Source: CAYSND01 sp964642235 (GTDB taxonomy: Bacteria; Bacteroidota; Bacteroidia; Bacteroidales; UBA932). Taken from it: a stretch of DNA of 25,284 nucleotides. The stretch lies in the NCBI GenBank assembly GCA_964642235.1, contig CAZXOP010000014.1, positions 1 through 25,284 on the forward strand, in the 5' to 3' direction. Under the pieces are notes generated by a model. That model did not search any database, was not told where the DNA came from, and worked only from the letters and a program-made list of their open reading frames with translations. Position numbers and translations under genes: made by a program. Positions within the stretch are counted from its first letter, which is position 1. Every line of letters starts with the position of its first letter. Shown here piece after piece: positions 9,926 to 18,804 of the stretch.

Positions 9926-11356
9926 TTATATTGTTTTAGTCTTTTTCCAATATTGTTCTATCTCTTCGAGGGTCTTTCCGGTGGTTTCAGGAACGGCTTT
10001 CCACATAATTAAAATGTAGGGGATGCACATTGCGGCGAAGAGGAAAAAGGTCCCTGCGGGGGTTAGGTTCTCTAACATCCAGGGGGTTAATTGTCCTATA
10101 AGATAAGTTCCTATCCAGAGAGAGAATCCTGCAATGGACATTGCTATTCCTCGTACCTTCACAGGGTACATCTCCGAAAGGAGTACCCATACCACAGCAC
10201 AGATAGATATTGCGCAGCAGAAAATGTAGAGTAGGAAGAATATTAGCAGGAAGATATTTGAGATGGATAATTGTTCTCCGAAAAGGAAGTAGAATCCGAT
10301 TAAGAGGAGGGAAATTATCATCCCCGAAACTCCCCAATAGACAAGTTTTTTACGACCCACACGGTCGATGATTATTAGTGCAATTACTGTTGTAAGCATA
10401 TTTACCACCCCTACAAGCACCTGAGAGAAGAGTGAATCGGAGCTTGAGAGTCCGGCATTTTCAAAGATGGTGGGACCGTAGTAGAGAACTGCATTGACCC
10501 CCATAAATTGTCCTAAAATTGCTATGCAAACCCCAATAATTATTGCCTTTATTATTCCGGGGTTCTTTAGTTCCTTCCAGTCCACCCCCTTTTTGGTGGT
10601 ACCTGTTACTGATTTAATAAGAGCTACTTCAGACTCAACTCCCTCCTTGGTTCTGTATGTCCTGCCAAGGATTTTTGCAGCCTTCTCCTCTTTCCCTTTG
10701 AGAATCAGCCAACGGGGACTTTCAGGGATAAAGAAGATAATAATAAAGAAAAAGAGTGCGGGAATGGTCTCAGCCCCCAACATACCGCGCCAAATCTCCC
10801 CATAGAATATTTTGTGTGTCCAGGAACTCTCTGCCAAAGTGGTTGCTGTGTGGGAGTTTTTAAGTATTGCGAAATTAATCAGATAAGCAAGAAGAAAACC
10901 AACTGTAATGGAGAGTTGGTAGAGCGAGACGAGTGTCCCCCTATATTTGGCTATCGAGACTTCTGAAATATAGAGAGGTGAAACGATAGAGACAATCCCG
11001 ATACCTACTCCACCGATAACACGATATATAACTAATTGAGAGAAATCGGAAGCGATAGCGCACCCTGCTGCTGATACAGTAAAGAGAACAGCAGAGAAGA
11101 GCATTGTATTTTTTCTTCCGGCATAATCACTTAAAATTCCTGCAACTGCAACTCCACAGATGGAGCCGATAAGAGCACACCCTACATACCAGCCGGACTG
11201 AATGGTATCAAGTCCGAAAAGGGAGGAGACAAGACTCACAGTACCGGAGATAACTGCTGTGTCATAACCGAATAGAATCCCTCCTATAGCTGCTATTACC
11301 GAGAGGAAAATAACATACGATAGGTTAATGTTTTTCTTAGAGGAAGTTTCGTTCAT
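9926..11356 (-). CDS. Sugar porter (SP) family MFS transporter, XylE-like
   Basis: A 476-residue protein with about 12 hydrophobic segments and the sugar-porter signatures in order: GGILFGYDTAVISG, DYAGRKNT, YISEVSIAKYRGTLVSLYQL, PESPRWLILKG, GQFMGVNAVLYYGPTIF, DRVGRKKL, SEMYPVKVRGIAMSIAG and PETTGKTLEEIEQYW. Members such as E. coli XylE and GalP are inner-membrane H+/monosaccharide symporters for neutral hexoses or pentoses. It starts 2 bp after the DUF4434 stop and ends 4 bp before susC, so it is part of the second operon. It probably imports the neutral sugar released from that module's glycan. This contrasts with the anion-type MFS of the sialic-acid module. Confidence 0.92.
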   Translation of the reverse strand: MNETSSKKNINLSYVIFLSVIAAIGGILFGYDTAVISGTVSLVSSLFGLDTIQSGWYVGCALIGSICGVAVAGILSDYAGRKNTMLFSAVLFTVSAAGCAIASDFSQLVIYRVIGGVGIGIVSIVSPLYISEVSIAKYRGTLVSLYQLSITVGFLLAYLINFAILKNSHTATTLAESSWTHKIFYGEIWRGMLGAETIPALFFFIIIFFIPESPRWLILKGKEEKAAKILGRTYRTKEGVESEVALIKSVTGTTKKGVDWKELKNPGIIKAIIIGVCIAILGQFMGVNAVLYYGPTIFENAGLSSSDSLFSQVLVGVVNMLTTVIALIIIDRVGRKKLVYWGVSGMIISLLLIGFYFLFGEQLSISNIFLLIFFLLYIFCCAISICAVVWVLLSEMYPVKVRGIAMSIAGFSLWIGTYLIGQLTPWMLENLTPAGTFFLFAAMCIPYILIMWKAVPETTGKTLEEIEQYWKKTKTI

Positions 11357-11358
11357 AA

Positions 11359-12435
11359 TTATTTGATGTTAAAGTAGTCTCTATATCTATTATAAAGGTG
11401 TCCTGCTTGAAGATAAGCTGACTGGGGGGACATAAAGTGGGAAAATTCAAAAGTTATGGCTTTGTCGTACCCTGCTCGTTTAGCTGCTTCGAGCTTCATC
11501 CTTAGTTTATCAAATTTAATAGGGAGGAAGTTAATAGGCATATCTCTGTCGAATGACTCTGCGTTCGTCCAGCATTTCATTCCATATCTGTCAGCAAGTT
11601 TTTTATTGACCTCGAAGAAGGCATCAAGTTCATCATAATCGATATGTCCGTCCTGGAAGGCACATGCATCGACTACCTCATGGATACCATCAAAAATTTC
11701 ATTCCACTCCCTTTCGTGCTCTTTTACAGAGACAGAGTCTTTCGTGGAGAGGTTTGTCCCCATAATCGCCTTTTTCCCATCAATCCAGGGGGAAATAAAT
11801 GTGGGGAGTCCGCCTGAAACATCTTTGCACTGACGTCCCATTGCTCTAAAGGCATCTATTGCCCCTTTTGTTTTTCTGCTAATCTCCCCGCTGATATACC
11901 AACCGCCGAAACTATCATAGCGCGAACCATAGTTTTTCCAAACCTCATCTATAACATATTTATTATCTTCGATTTCCCAAGAGAGGTCGCCTGTATCCCA
12001 ATATTTGCCGGAGTCATATAGCCCAAAATAGAATTTCATCTTATGTTTCTGGGCAAGTTTTAAGAAGAGTTCCACAAGGTCCATAGAGGGCATATAGCAC
12101 CCCTTCTTCAAAAGATAAGGGGAAGGGTATGTAATAAACCTTCTATAACCTGAACGAATCATAATAACAGTGTCGATTCCGATTCTCTTCATATTCTGAA
12201 AATCAATATCCCACTCCTTTTCCCCCCAGTTCTGGTGAGGTATGTCGTGGGATATTTCATCGAGAAACGTGCCTGTAATAGGCAGTCCATTATTTTTAGG
12301 GACGATTAGAGTCTCATCGTTGCGAGAGCACCCTTCTAATAAGTTAGAATTATTATTCCCTTTCAATATCGTAGGGATAGAAACGACAGCTGCGCCTGCC
12401 AGGGCGCTATTTTTGATAAATTTTCTACGGTCCAT
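11359..12435 (-). CDS. DUF4434-family TIM-barrel protein, Tat-exported, possibly a glycoside hydrolase
   Basis: A 358-residue protein opening with a twin-arginine signal (DRRKFIKNSALAGAAVVSIPT). Other exported proteins in the window use Sec lipoprotein or SusC-type signals. The mature part fits DUF4434, a glycosidase-like TIM barrel: PITGTFLDEISHDIPHQNW, DIDFQNMKRIGIDTVIMIRSG, KFYFGLYDSGKYW, GGWYISGEIS, FISPWIDGK, CAFQDGHID and CWTNAESFD. Conserved acidic positions in YISGEIS and WTNAESFD would suit catalytic roles, but this is not shown. It is the first gene of the second operon, 2 bp from the sugar porter and 25 bp downstream of a TAACTTTG promoter box. Substrate unknown. Confidence 0.75.
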   Translation of the reverse strand: MDRRKFIKNSALAGAAVVSIPTILKGNNNSNLLEGCSRNDETLIVPKNNGLPITGTFLDEISHDIPHQNWGEKEWDIDFQNMKRIGIDTVIMIRSGYRRFITYPSPYLLKKGCYMPSMDLVELFLKLAQKHKMKFYFGLYDSGKYWDTGDLSWEIEDNKYVIDEVWKNYGSRYDSFGGWYISGEISRKTKGAIDAFRAMGRQCKDVSGGLPTFISPWIDGKKAIMGTNLSTKDSVSVKEHEREWNEIFDGIHEVVDACAFQDGHIDYDELDAFFEVNKKLADRYGMKCWTNAESFDRDMPINFLPIKFDKLRMKLEAAKRAGYDKAITFEFSHFMSPQSAYLQAGHLYNRYRDYFNIK

Positions 12436-12460
12436 TTCTTAAACAATTAAATTGATGTAA

Positions 12461-12493
12461 CAAAGTTAATGATTCTTTTTACGAATTGCTAAA
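12461..12493 (-). promoter_or_regulatory. Probable Bacteroidota promoter of the second operon
   Basis: In the 115-bp gap between the MFS gene and the DUF4434 gene, the minus strand carries TAACTTTG (12468-12461), an exact TAnnTTTG -7 box. TTTA at the -33 distance is a weak match to TTTG. Transcription would start near 12456, leaving a short leader of about 20 nt before the DUF4434 ATG. This makes the genes from 12435 to 1975 a separately controllable unit. Confidence 0.5.
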
Positions 12494-12550
12494 GAATTGT
12501 TAACATTATTCAATTAATTGTTAGGAACGTAGCTGTTTTCTGTTACGATT

Positions 12551-13792
12551 TTAAAGTGCGTTATCTGTCTTAGGCTTCAATACTGTAACCTGTACTATTA
12601 GTGCCACAGCCACAATCGCTGCTAAAAGTGCAAACCCGAGTCCTAAATCTCCACCATCTGCCCATTTCCCTAATACCTTAGTAACAGCAGCCCCTGCAAA
12701 CACCCCTATCATATTCATCATTCCATAAGCAGTAGCTCGCTGTTTAGCCGGTACAAACTGACATAATATAGGCATATTGTTGGCATCAAACATACCATAT
12801 CCTATACCAAAACAGAGACCTGCTCCGACTACAGCCACCATATTACTACCAAATCCTAAGAGAAGAAGGGCAGGGATGGTTAAACTTAACCCTATCGCTC
12901 CTGTGTAAACTCTCCCTTTTATATTCTTTTTAACCCATCTGTCAGAGAGAATCCCCCCAAAGATTACCCCTATAAAAGAGGAGACTGCTATGGTAATGGT
13001 GGACATTGGTCCTGCGCTCGACATTGGAATATTCAGAGTCTGCGAGAAGAGTGTTGGAAGCCAGTTTTTAGTTGCCCAGCCCGGTAAAGAGGGGGCAGCA
13101 AAATAGAATAATATTACCCAGAAAGCAATATTAGAGAAGAGGAGTCCAAAGCTCTTGAGAACTGACTCTCTCTCTATTTTCTCACCTTTTGCCACTGTAG
13201 CGGGTCGTGCCACATTCTCTCTCTTCTCATGTAGTAAAGCAATCAATACAAACGCATAGACTATCCCTATAATACCAAACCAATGGAATGTCGCCTGCCA
13301 AGTATATGCTGCAGCTACAGTTGCTCCGAAGCCCCCTACGGCTTGTCCCATATAAAGTCCTGTCATGTGTATTCCCACTGCTAAACTCTTCGATTTCCCT
13401 GTATGATAATCAGCAATAAGTGAGAGCCCCGCCGGTATATAGAGGGCTTCACTTACCCCCATAATGGCACGAAGCCAATAGAGTTGGGTGAAATTAGTAG
13501 AGTACCCCATTAAAAGGGTAACTGAAGACCAAACAAGAAGACTCACAATTATTAACCACTTCCTGCTTATCCTATCAGCAATTACCCCCGCAAACGGGCT
13601 CATAAGACCATAAATCCACAAGAAAATAGCCATTAGCCTACCAAAATTTTCAGCCATAACTAATTCCGCGATATCCCCCTGCATAGCTTCGCGCATAGTC
13701 GAAAGCATCTGCCTATCCATATAGTTTAATAGAGCAACCACCCATAATAAGGCAACCACTATCCAAGGATAAGATTTTAAGTTTTTTAACAT
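12551..13792 (-). CDS. nanT: MFS transporter, probable sialic-acid symporter (NanT role)
   Basis: A 413-residue, 12-TM major-facilitator protein: LNYMDRQMLSTMREAM in TM1, FGRLMAIFLWIYGLMSPFAG, ADRISRKWLI, RAIMGVSEALYIPAGLSLIADYH and SDRWVKK. These features place it nearer the organic-anion type MFS carriers than the sugar porters. Bacteroides fragilis and Tannerella forsythia nan loci carry an MFS NanT beside the lyase and epimerase, so import of N-acetylneuraminate across the inner membrane is the likely job. This assignment rests mostly on its neighbours. It lies 97 bp downstream of susD across a strong terminator hairpin, which suggests lower or separate expression. Confidence 0.72.
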   Translation of the reverse strand: MLKNLKSYPWIVVALLWVVALLNYMDRQMLSTMREAMQGDIAELVMAENFGRLMAIFLWIYGLMSPFAGVIADRISRKWLIIVSLLVWSSVTLLMGYSTNFTQLYWLRAIMGVSEALYIPAGLSLIADYHTGKSKSLAVGIHMTGLYMGQAVGGFGATVAAAYTWQATFHWFGIIGIVYAFVLIALLHEKRENVARPATVAKGEKIERESVLKSFGLLFSNIAFWVILFYFAAPSLPGWATKNWLPTLFSQTLNIPMSSAGPMSTITIAVSSFIGVIFGGILSDRWVKKNIKGRVYTGAIGLSLTIPALLLLGFGSNMVAVVGAGLCFGIGYGMFDANNMPILCQFVPAKQRATAYGMMNMIGVFAGAAVTKVLGKWADGGDLGLGFALLAAIVAVALIVQVTVLKPKTDNAL

Positions 13793-13824
13793 AATATTCT
13801 ATTTTATAACATATAGTACTTTTT

Positions 13825-13866
13825 AAAATAAAATTCACTGTTGCCCAACTATCAAGCAACAGTGAA
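13825..13866 (-). terminator. Intra-operon terminator/attenuator between susD and nanT
   Basis: A perfect 11-bp inverted repeat (TTCACTGTTGC at 13834-13844, GCAACAGTGAA at 13856-13866) with an 11-nt loop. On the minus strand it is followed by TTTTATTTT, the form of a rho-independent terminator. The plus side lacks a long T run. It sits in the 97-bp gap after the SusD gene, so it could stop most transcripts after susCD and protect their 3' end, letting only a fraction continue into the transporter gene. Confidence 0.8.
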
Positions 13867-13889
13867 CTTTACTAGAGTATTAATATCGA

Positions 13890-15461
13890 TTATTTATCAT
13901 AACCAGTATTTTGTTTCAACTTAGGATTTACATTAAGTATTCCTAAATCTAAAGGCCAAACAATCTTATACGCTTCAACCGCTGTTAAAATAGGAGTAGT
14001 AGCTGCGCCAGTGCCGGTATTTGCATAGTTAGCATTTACTGAGAACACTAAAGGGTTTTTAGAAGCATCGTGTAGGCGAACTACATCATACCATCTTTTA
14101 GCCTCCCATACAAACTCTTTATCTCTCTCTTTAAGAATAGCCATTTCATTATCTGCATAACTACCATCTGTATATCCGTGAGTTGCTGCTACATAGTTTG
14201 TACCGTAAGCCCTCCTACGCACATCGTTTATATACGAAGCACAAGAATTACCCAAACCATTCTCTACTTCAGCCATCATAAGAAGGGCATCAGCATAACG
14301 ATATATGATAACATCTGTATCATATACTCTGTTTCCGGCAGAGTTAATAGAGCCTACACACTTTTTCAAAACAGAGCCAAATGAGAAACTTCCACCCGCC
14401 TCTTTTGTATAATGATCCAAGAAAGTAGCATCTCTTCTACTATCTTGAGCATCATAAGATCTCCAAAGACCCTCTTTATACTCGTGTCTTAATGGGCCTC
14501 CACTACCTTTAAGATTTAACACATCACCTAATAAATTTCCATTCTTATCATACTTTTGGTTTACAAATAAGTTATCTGCATACAAAAATGCACCACCCCA
14601 GTTTGTAGCCTCAGTATCCTTAAAGTAAAGGGTAAAAATTACCTCAGCATTATTCTTGGTGCTAAACACACTTGTAAAACTAGGAAGAAGTGAGAATTTT
14701 CCTATTACTCCTTGAAGAGCTGTCTTTGCTACATTTAGATCTGCTGCCCCTCCTAAATTATGGTCACCCACTTTTACCTTAGCAGACCACAAATAAACCT
14801 CTGCCTTAAGCATTAAAGTAGCATATTTAGACCAAATATTTTTAGATTTAATTGTAACATTATCTCCAAAATTAGTTTCAGATTTATTTATGTCCTCTTT
14901 TATGAGTTGTAAAGTAGCCTCTTCACCAGCTCTTTCTACGTAAAATCTATCAGCAGATATTTTACCGTTAAGAACCTCTACAGAGGTCACTAATGGCACC
15001 CCGCCGTATGTTTTATATAGAACGAAATAGTAATAAGCCCTTATTCCATAAGCCTGTCCTAAATAATACTTTCTGTTAGCATCTGAAAGAAATTTACACT
15101 CATTCTCTACTTGATCAATAAAGTGATTAACTTGTAAAAGTCTTGAATAAAATCCAGCCCAGTTAGATACCCCTGTTTTATTTTGATCTATCTGGTTAAG
15201 TTTTACATATTCAGCATCTAAACTTGTACCAAGTGAAGATGCTCCTGACCTAAAAGTACCCCCTCTAAACTCCCCTAAAATTTGAAGTGTCGAGTATGCT
15301 CCTCTAAAATCAGAGTGCAGTCCGTTCATATAGCAACTTACCTGAGCCTCGTTGTTCCAGAAGTTACCTGCTCCATAATAATCTACTGGAGACATATCCA
15401 AACTACAAGAAGATGTAAAAGCTAATATGAATGATATTAATAATATATTTATCTTTTTCAT
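13890..15461 (-). CDS. SusD/RagB-family lipoprotein, probable sialoglycan/sialic-acid binder (NanU-like by context)
   Basis: The ATG at 15461 gives 523 residues with signal MKKINILLISFILAFTSSC (Cys19); a TTG three codons earlier is not needed. SusD features are clear: NNEAQVSCYMNGLHSDFRG, LGQAYGIRAYYYFVLYKTYGG, LMLKAEVYLWSAKV, IIYRYADALLMMAEVENGL, YINDVRRRAYG, ILKERDKEFVWEAKRWYDVVRL and the terminal NPKLKQNTGYDK. It is encoded 22 bp after its SusC partner and follows nanA and the epimerase. In Tannerella the equivalent position is NanU, an extracellular high-affinity sialic-acid binder. That function is inferred from gene order and not from ligand residues. Confidence 0.9.
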   Translation of the reverse strand: MKKINILLISFILAFTSSCSLDMSPVDYYGAGNFWNNEAQVSCYMNGLHSDFRGAYSTLQILGEFRGGTFRSGASSLGTSLDAEYVKLNQIDQNKTGVSNWAGFYSRLLQVNHFIDQVENECKFLSDANRKYYLGQAYGIRAYYYFVLYKTYGGVPLVTSVEVLNGKISADRFYVERAGEEATLQLIKEDINKSETNFGDNVTIKSKNIWSKYATLMLKAEVYLWSAKVKVGDHNLGGAADLNVAKTALQGVIGKFSLLPSFTSVFSTKNNAEVIFTLYFKDTEATNWGGAFLYADNLFVNQKYDKNGNLLGDVLNLKGSGGPLRHEYKEGLWRSYDAQDSRRDATFLDHYTKEAGGSFSFGSVLKKCVGSINSAGNRVYDTDVIIYRYADALLMMAEVENGLGNSCASYINDVRRRAYGTNYVAATHGYTDGSYADNEMAILKERDKEFVWEAKRWYDVVRLHDASKNPLVFSVNANYANTGTGAATTPILTAVEAYKIVWPLDLGILNVNPKLKQNTGYDK

Positions 15462-15483
15462 GATTATCAATTATATTATATGA

Positions 15484-18400
15484 TTAAAATGTTAAGTTTA
15501 GTCCAAACACTACTATTCTCGGTAGTGGATAACCACCCCAGTTACTTGCTTGCTCTGGAGAGAATAAGTGATCTGCCTCTGTCCAGTATCCAAGGTTTTG
15601 CCCTGTTACCGAAACATCAAGTCTTGATATGTTAAGTTTCTTCACTATACTCTTAGGAATTGTATATGCTAAAGTAACCTCACGGAATGCAAGATAATCT
15701 CCTTTGTAAGCAAATAACGAGCTGCTTCTTGCATAGTTTCTCTTTCCAAGTTGGTCTGCCCATACATAAGAAGGGTATTTTGCATTTGGATTATCAGGAG
15801 TCCATGACTGCTTAGTATCCTGGATAGTATTATAAGTACCTTGCATATTACCCATAATCCAAGGTGTTCTCCAGTCAACTGCCATAAATCCAAGTGCATA
15901 GTCGAACTTATATGATAAAGATAACCCTTTCCAACCGAAGTTACCATTAATACCACCTGTCCACTTAGGAACAGTATTTCCAACTTTTACCATATCGAAG
16001 TTATCGATAATTCCATCCCCGTTTACATCTTTCCACTTCACATCACCGGGAGCAATTTGAAGAGCGTTACTTTTCTTATTTGCAGGAAGTTTAGCAAAAC
16101 CTTCTGCTCCACCATAAAGTGCTCTACCGTTAGAACCGTTATTTCCTGTAGTAAGGTCGATAAGACCTGCAGGTATCTCATCTTGAGTTTTATAAATTCC
16201 TTCAGCGATATGTAGATACAAATCACCAGGGCGTTGTCCCTCATAAAGTCCACCTACCCAAATCTTCTCATCTCCATTACCTGTATAAACTTCGAAACCA
16301 CCTTGACGATTTCTCTCGATTCCATTATCAGGAAGTTTTACTACTTTGTTTGTATTATAAGCCCCTACTAAACCTATATTTACATTGAAATCTTTCTTAG
16401 TAGGCATCTTGTAATTTATTTCAAACTCTAAACCTTGGTTGCTAAACTCCCCGTTATTAGAAGCGATAGAGGTTATACCTGATGTCGAAGGGACAGTAAT
16501 ACTAGCAAATTTATCATAAGTATTACGTTTATAATAGGTAAAGTTAGTGTTAATCATATTGTTAAACCAACCAAGATCTACCCCTACCTCTATAGTCCTT
16601 GAGGTCTCCCAAGTTAGATATGGATTAGGAATTCCCCCTAATCTATAACCTACAGAACTATTGTAAGAAGTAGAGCCATAAGAGCCTTGAACAGTATAGT
16701 TACCTACCCAACCAGGATTCACGTTACCATTCACCCCGAAACTACCACGTAGTTTACCAAATGATAATACATCTTGAGCATTCTTAACAAAATCCTCTCT
16801 TGTAAATATCCAACCACCAGATATACCAGGGAAATTACCCCAGCGATTTATCTTAGCAAGTCTTGAGTATCCATCTCTTCTCATAACAAAAGAGAGAAGA
16901 TATTTCCCTTGATAGTCATAGTTAAGACGAGTCAAATAAGACATAATTCTATGTCCACCATGCCAAGAATCCATTCCCCTCTTTCCTACCTCATCTAAAA
17001 CATACTCTAAATCTCCGAAATCATCAGTAGGTGCACCTGAACCACTTGCACTAAATCCTTTAGCAAAAGCATCAAAGAACTCTGTTCCCACCATTGCAGA
17101 GATAGAGTGATCATTTATCTGCTTATCATAAGTAAGAATAGCACTATATGTCTGAGATATATCCTTAGAATAAGAAGCCGATGTATTTCTTGCTCTATTC
17201 CAAGTATTTGGTCTTGTCATATAGTCTTTATTAAAGCTTTCGTATTTGCCATCTGAGATAAGCCAGCTTGCACTAACTTTAAGTAATAGCCCCTTAGTTA
17301 TATCTATGTTAAACGACTGCCCCATATTAAACTTCTGAGTATTATTATCCCTAACAAATTTATCAAGCTGGAATCGTTGGTTTCCGTCACCAGAGTTAGC
17401 CCCTAATAACTCCTCTCCATCTGCATTATACCCTCTAAATGTAGTAGGGACTGAAAGTACCCTCGAGAAATAGTTTGCCTCATCAGTCTGTGTAGGAGAC
17501 ATACCATACCAAGTAGCATCTGCAAAACTAAAGCTTGATGCTGAAGTAAGCCAAGGTTTAATTTTATAGTCACCATTAAAAGTAAATGTTAACCTACTGT
17601 ACCAGTTTCCAACAGCTGTACCTTCACTGTGGTTATAACCTAAACCTGCATAATACTTACCTTTATCATTACCTCCGCTCATATTGATGTTATAATCTTG
17701 CGATAACGCCGGAGATACGATATTAAAGTCCTTTATAGAGAAGTTTTTATAGATTAGTTTATCTCCATAAACAGGATCAGTCATGGTCTGCCACCCTTGA
17801 TTAAGGAGGAAAGCCAAATCTTCAGAATACTTCATTGTACTCCAAATAGCTCTACTATCTAAGTTCCCATTTGCAGGAATAGTCTTAGCAGCATCTGCCC
17901 AATAAATATTTCCTGTTCCGTAAGGAGTAGCTCCTGTAAGAGAGGACATATTAGCCCAAGCTGAATTCTTATAAGCTAAACGCATCCAGTGAATATAGTC
18001 TCCAGCCTCCATAAATTGATAGGAGTCTGTATAAAAGTTAAGACCTGCTTTAGCCTTAAAGTTTATCTCACTATGCCCATCCTTACCTCTTTTAGATGTA
18101 ATGAGGATAACACCGTTATTTGCCCTTGCTCCATAAATAGCTGTAGCACCTGCATCTTTTAACACCTCCATAGATTCGATATCCTCAGGGTTAATGTCAC
18201 TCATGCTTCCACGAGCCTGACCATCCAATATTATAAGAGGAGAACCTGATCCACCGAAATCTGTACCTCCACGGAGGGTAACAGTAGGAGTAGCACCTGG
18301 GTTACCAGAAGTCTGAGTTACAGACAAACCTGCTACTGTTCCGGAGAGAGCTTGTGCCGGGTTTGAAAAAATCCCCACCTTAAAGGTTTCTTCCTTAACC

Positions 18401-18768
18401 TTTGCGATGGAGTTAGTCACCTTACTACGTAGCTGTTTTCCACCGTATCCGGTAACAACCACTTCTTCTAAGGTTTCTGAATCCTCTACAAGTACTACAT
18501 CAAAGTAATTTCTACCTTGAGCACTTAGAGTCTGTGTAATATACCCGATAAATACAATCTGTATTTGGGCATTTTCTTTAACATTGAGACTAAACTTACC
18601 GTCTAGTTCCATAACGACAGTACCGTTAGTAGTCCCCAATTCAATTACATTGGCGCCGATCATACCCTCCCCTTTAGAGTCTACGATCTTACCTGTAATC
18701 GTTTTTGTCTGAGCCATCAGAGATACTGATAACAAAAGACTTAGGATAACAAAAATAATTTTTTTCAT
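15484..18768 (-). CDS. SusC/RagA-family TonB-dependent porter, probable sialic-acid porter (NanO-like by context)
   Basis: A 1094-residue SusC porter. The signal peptide ends SLMAQ. The carboxypeptidase-regulatory-like domain (ITGKIVDSKGEGMIGANVIE, about 24-100) leads to LEEVVVTGYGGKQ and the plug (SMEVLKDAGATAIYG, NGVILITSKRG). The long barrel ends in FGLNLTF with a terminal Phe, typical for BAM-inserted proteins. It starts 36 bp after the epimerase stop and is followed by its SusD partner. In sialic-acid loci of Tannerella forsythia and Bacteroides fragilis a SusC-like NanO performs TonB-dependent uptake of Neu5Ac. The same role is inferred here from the lyase, epimerase and MFS neighbours. 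Confidence 0.92.
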   Translation of the reverse strand: MKKIIFVILSLLLSVSLMAQTKTITGKIVDSKGEGMIGANVIELGTTNGTVVMELDGKFSLNVKENAQIQIVFIGYITQTLSAQGRNYFDVVLVEDSETLEEVVVTGYGGKQLRSKVTNSIAKVKEETFKVGIFSNPAQALSGTVAGLSVTQTSGNPGATPTVTLRGGTDFGGSGSPLIILDGQARGSMSDINPEDIESMEVLKDAGATAIYGARANNGVILITSKRGKDGHSEINFKAKAGLNFYTDSYQFMEAGDYIHWMRLAYKNSAWANMSSLTGATPYGTGNIYWADAAKTIPANGNLDSRAIWSTMKYSEDLAFLLNQGWQTMTDPVYGDKLIYKNFSIKDFNIVSPALSQDYNINMSGGNDKGKYYAGLGYNHSEGTAVGNWYSRLTFTFNGDYKIKPWLTSASSFSFADATWYGMSPTQTDEANYFSRVLSVPTTFRGYNADGEELLGANSGDGNQRFQLDKFVRDNNTQKFNMGQSFNIDITKGLLLKVSASWLISDGKYESFNKDYMTRPNTWNRARNTSASYSKDISQTYSAILTYDKQINDHSISAMVGTEFFDAFAKGFSASGSGAPTDDFGDLEYVLDEVGKRGMDSWHGGHRIMSYLTRLNYDYQGKYLLSFVMRRDGYSRLAKINRWGNFPGISGGWIFTREDFVKNAQDVLSFGKLRGSFGVNGNVNPGWVGNYTVQGSYGSTSYNSSVGYRLGGIPNPYLTWETSRTIEVGVDLGWFNNMINTNFTYYKRNTYDKFASITVPSTSGITSIASNNGEFSNQGLEFEINYKMPTKKDFNVNIGLVGAYNTNKVVKLPDNGIERNRQGGFEVYTGNGDEKIWVGGLYEGQRPGDLYLHIAEGIYKTQDEIPAGLIDLTTGNNGSNGRALYGGAEGFAKLPANKKSNALQIAPGDVKWKDVNGDGIIDNFDMVKVGNTVPKWTGGINGNFGWKGLSLSYKFDYALGFMAVDWRTPWIMGNMQGTYNTIQDTKQSWTPDNPNAKYPSYVWADQLGKRNYARSSSLFAYKGDYLAFREVTLAYTIPKSIVKKLNISRLDVSVTGQNLGYWTEADHLFSPEQASNWGGYPLPRIVVFGLNLTF

Positions 18769-18804
18769 AAAGTATATATAATTAATAGGTAATGTTTATA
18801 ATTG

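Noticed and set aside
10494..10805. 103-codon plus-strand ORF
   Set aside because: Antisense shadow of the sugar-porter gene.
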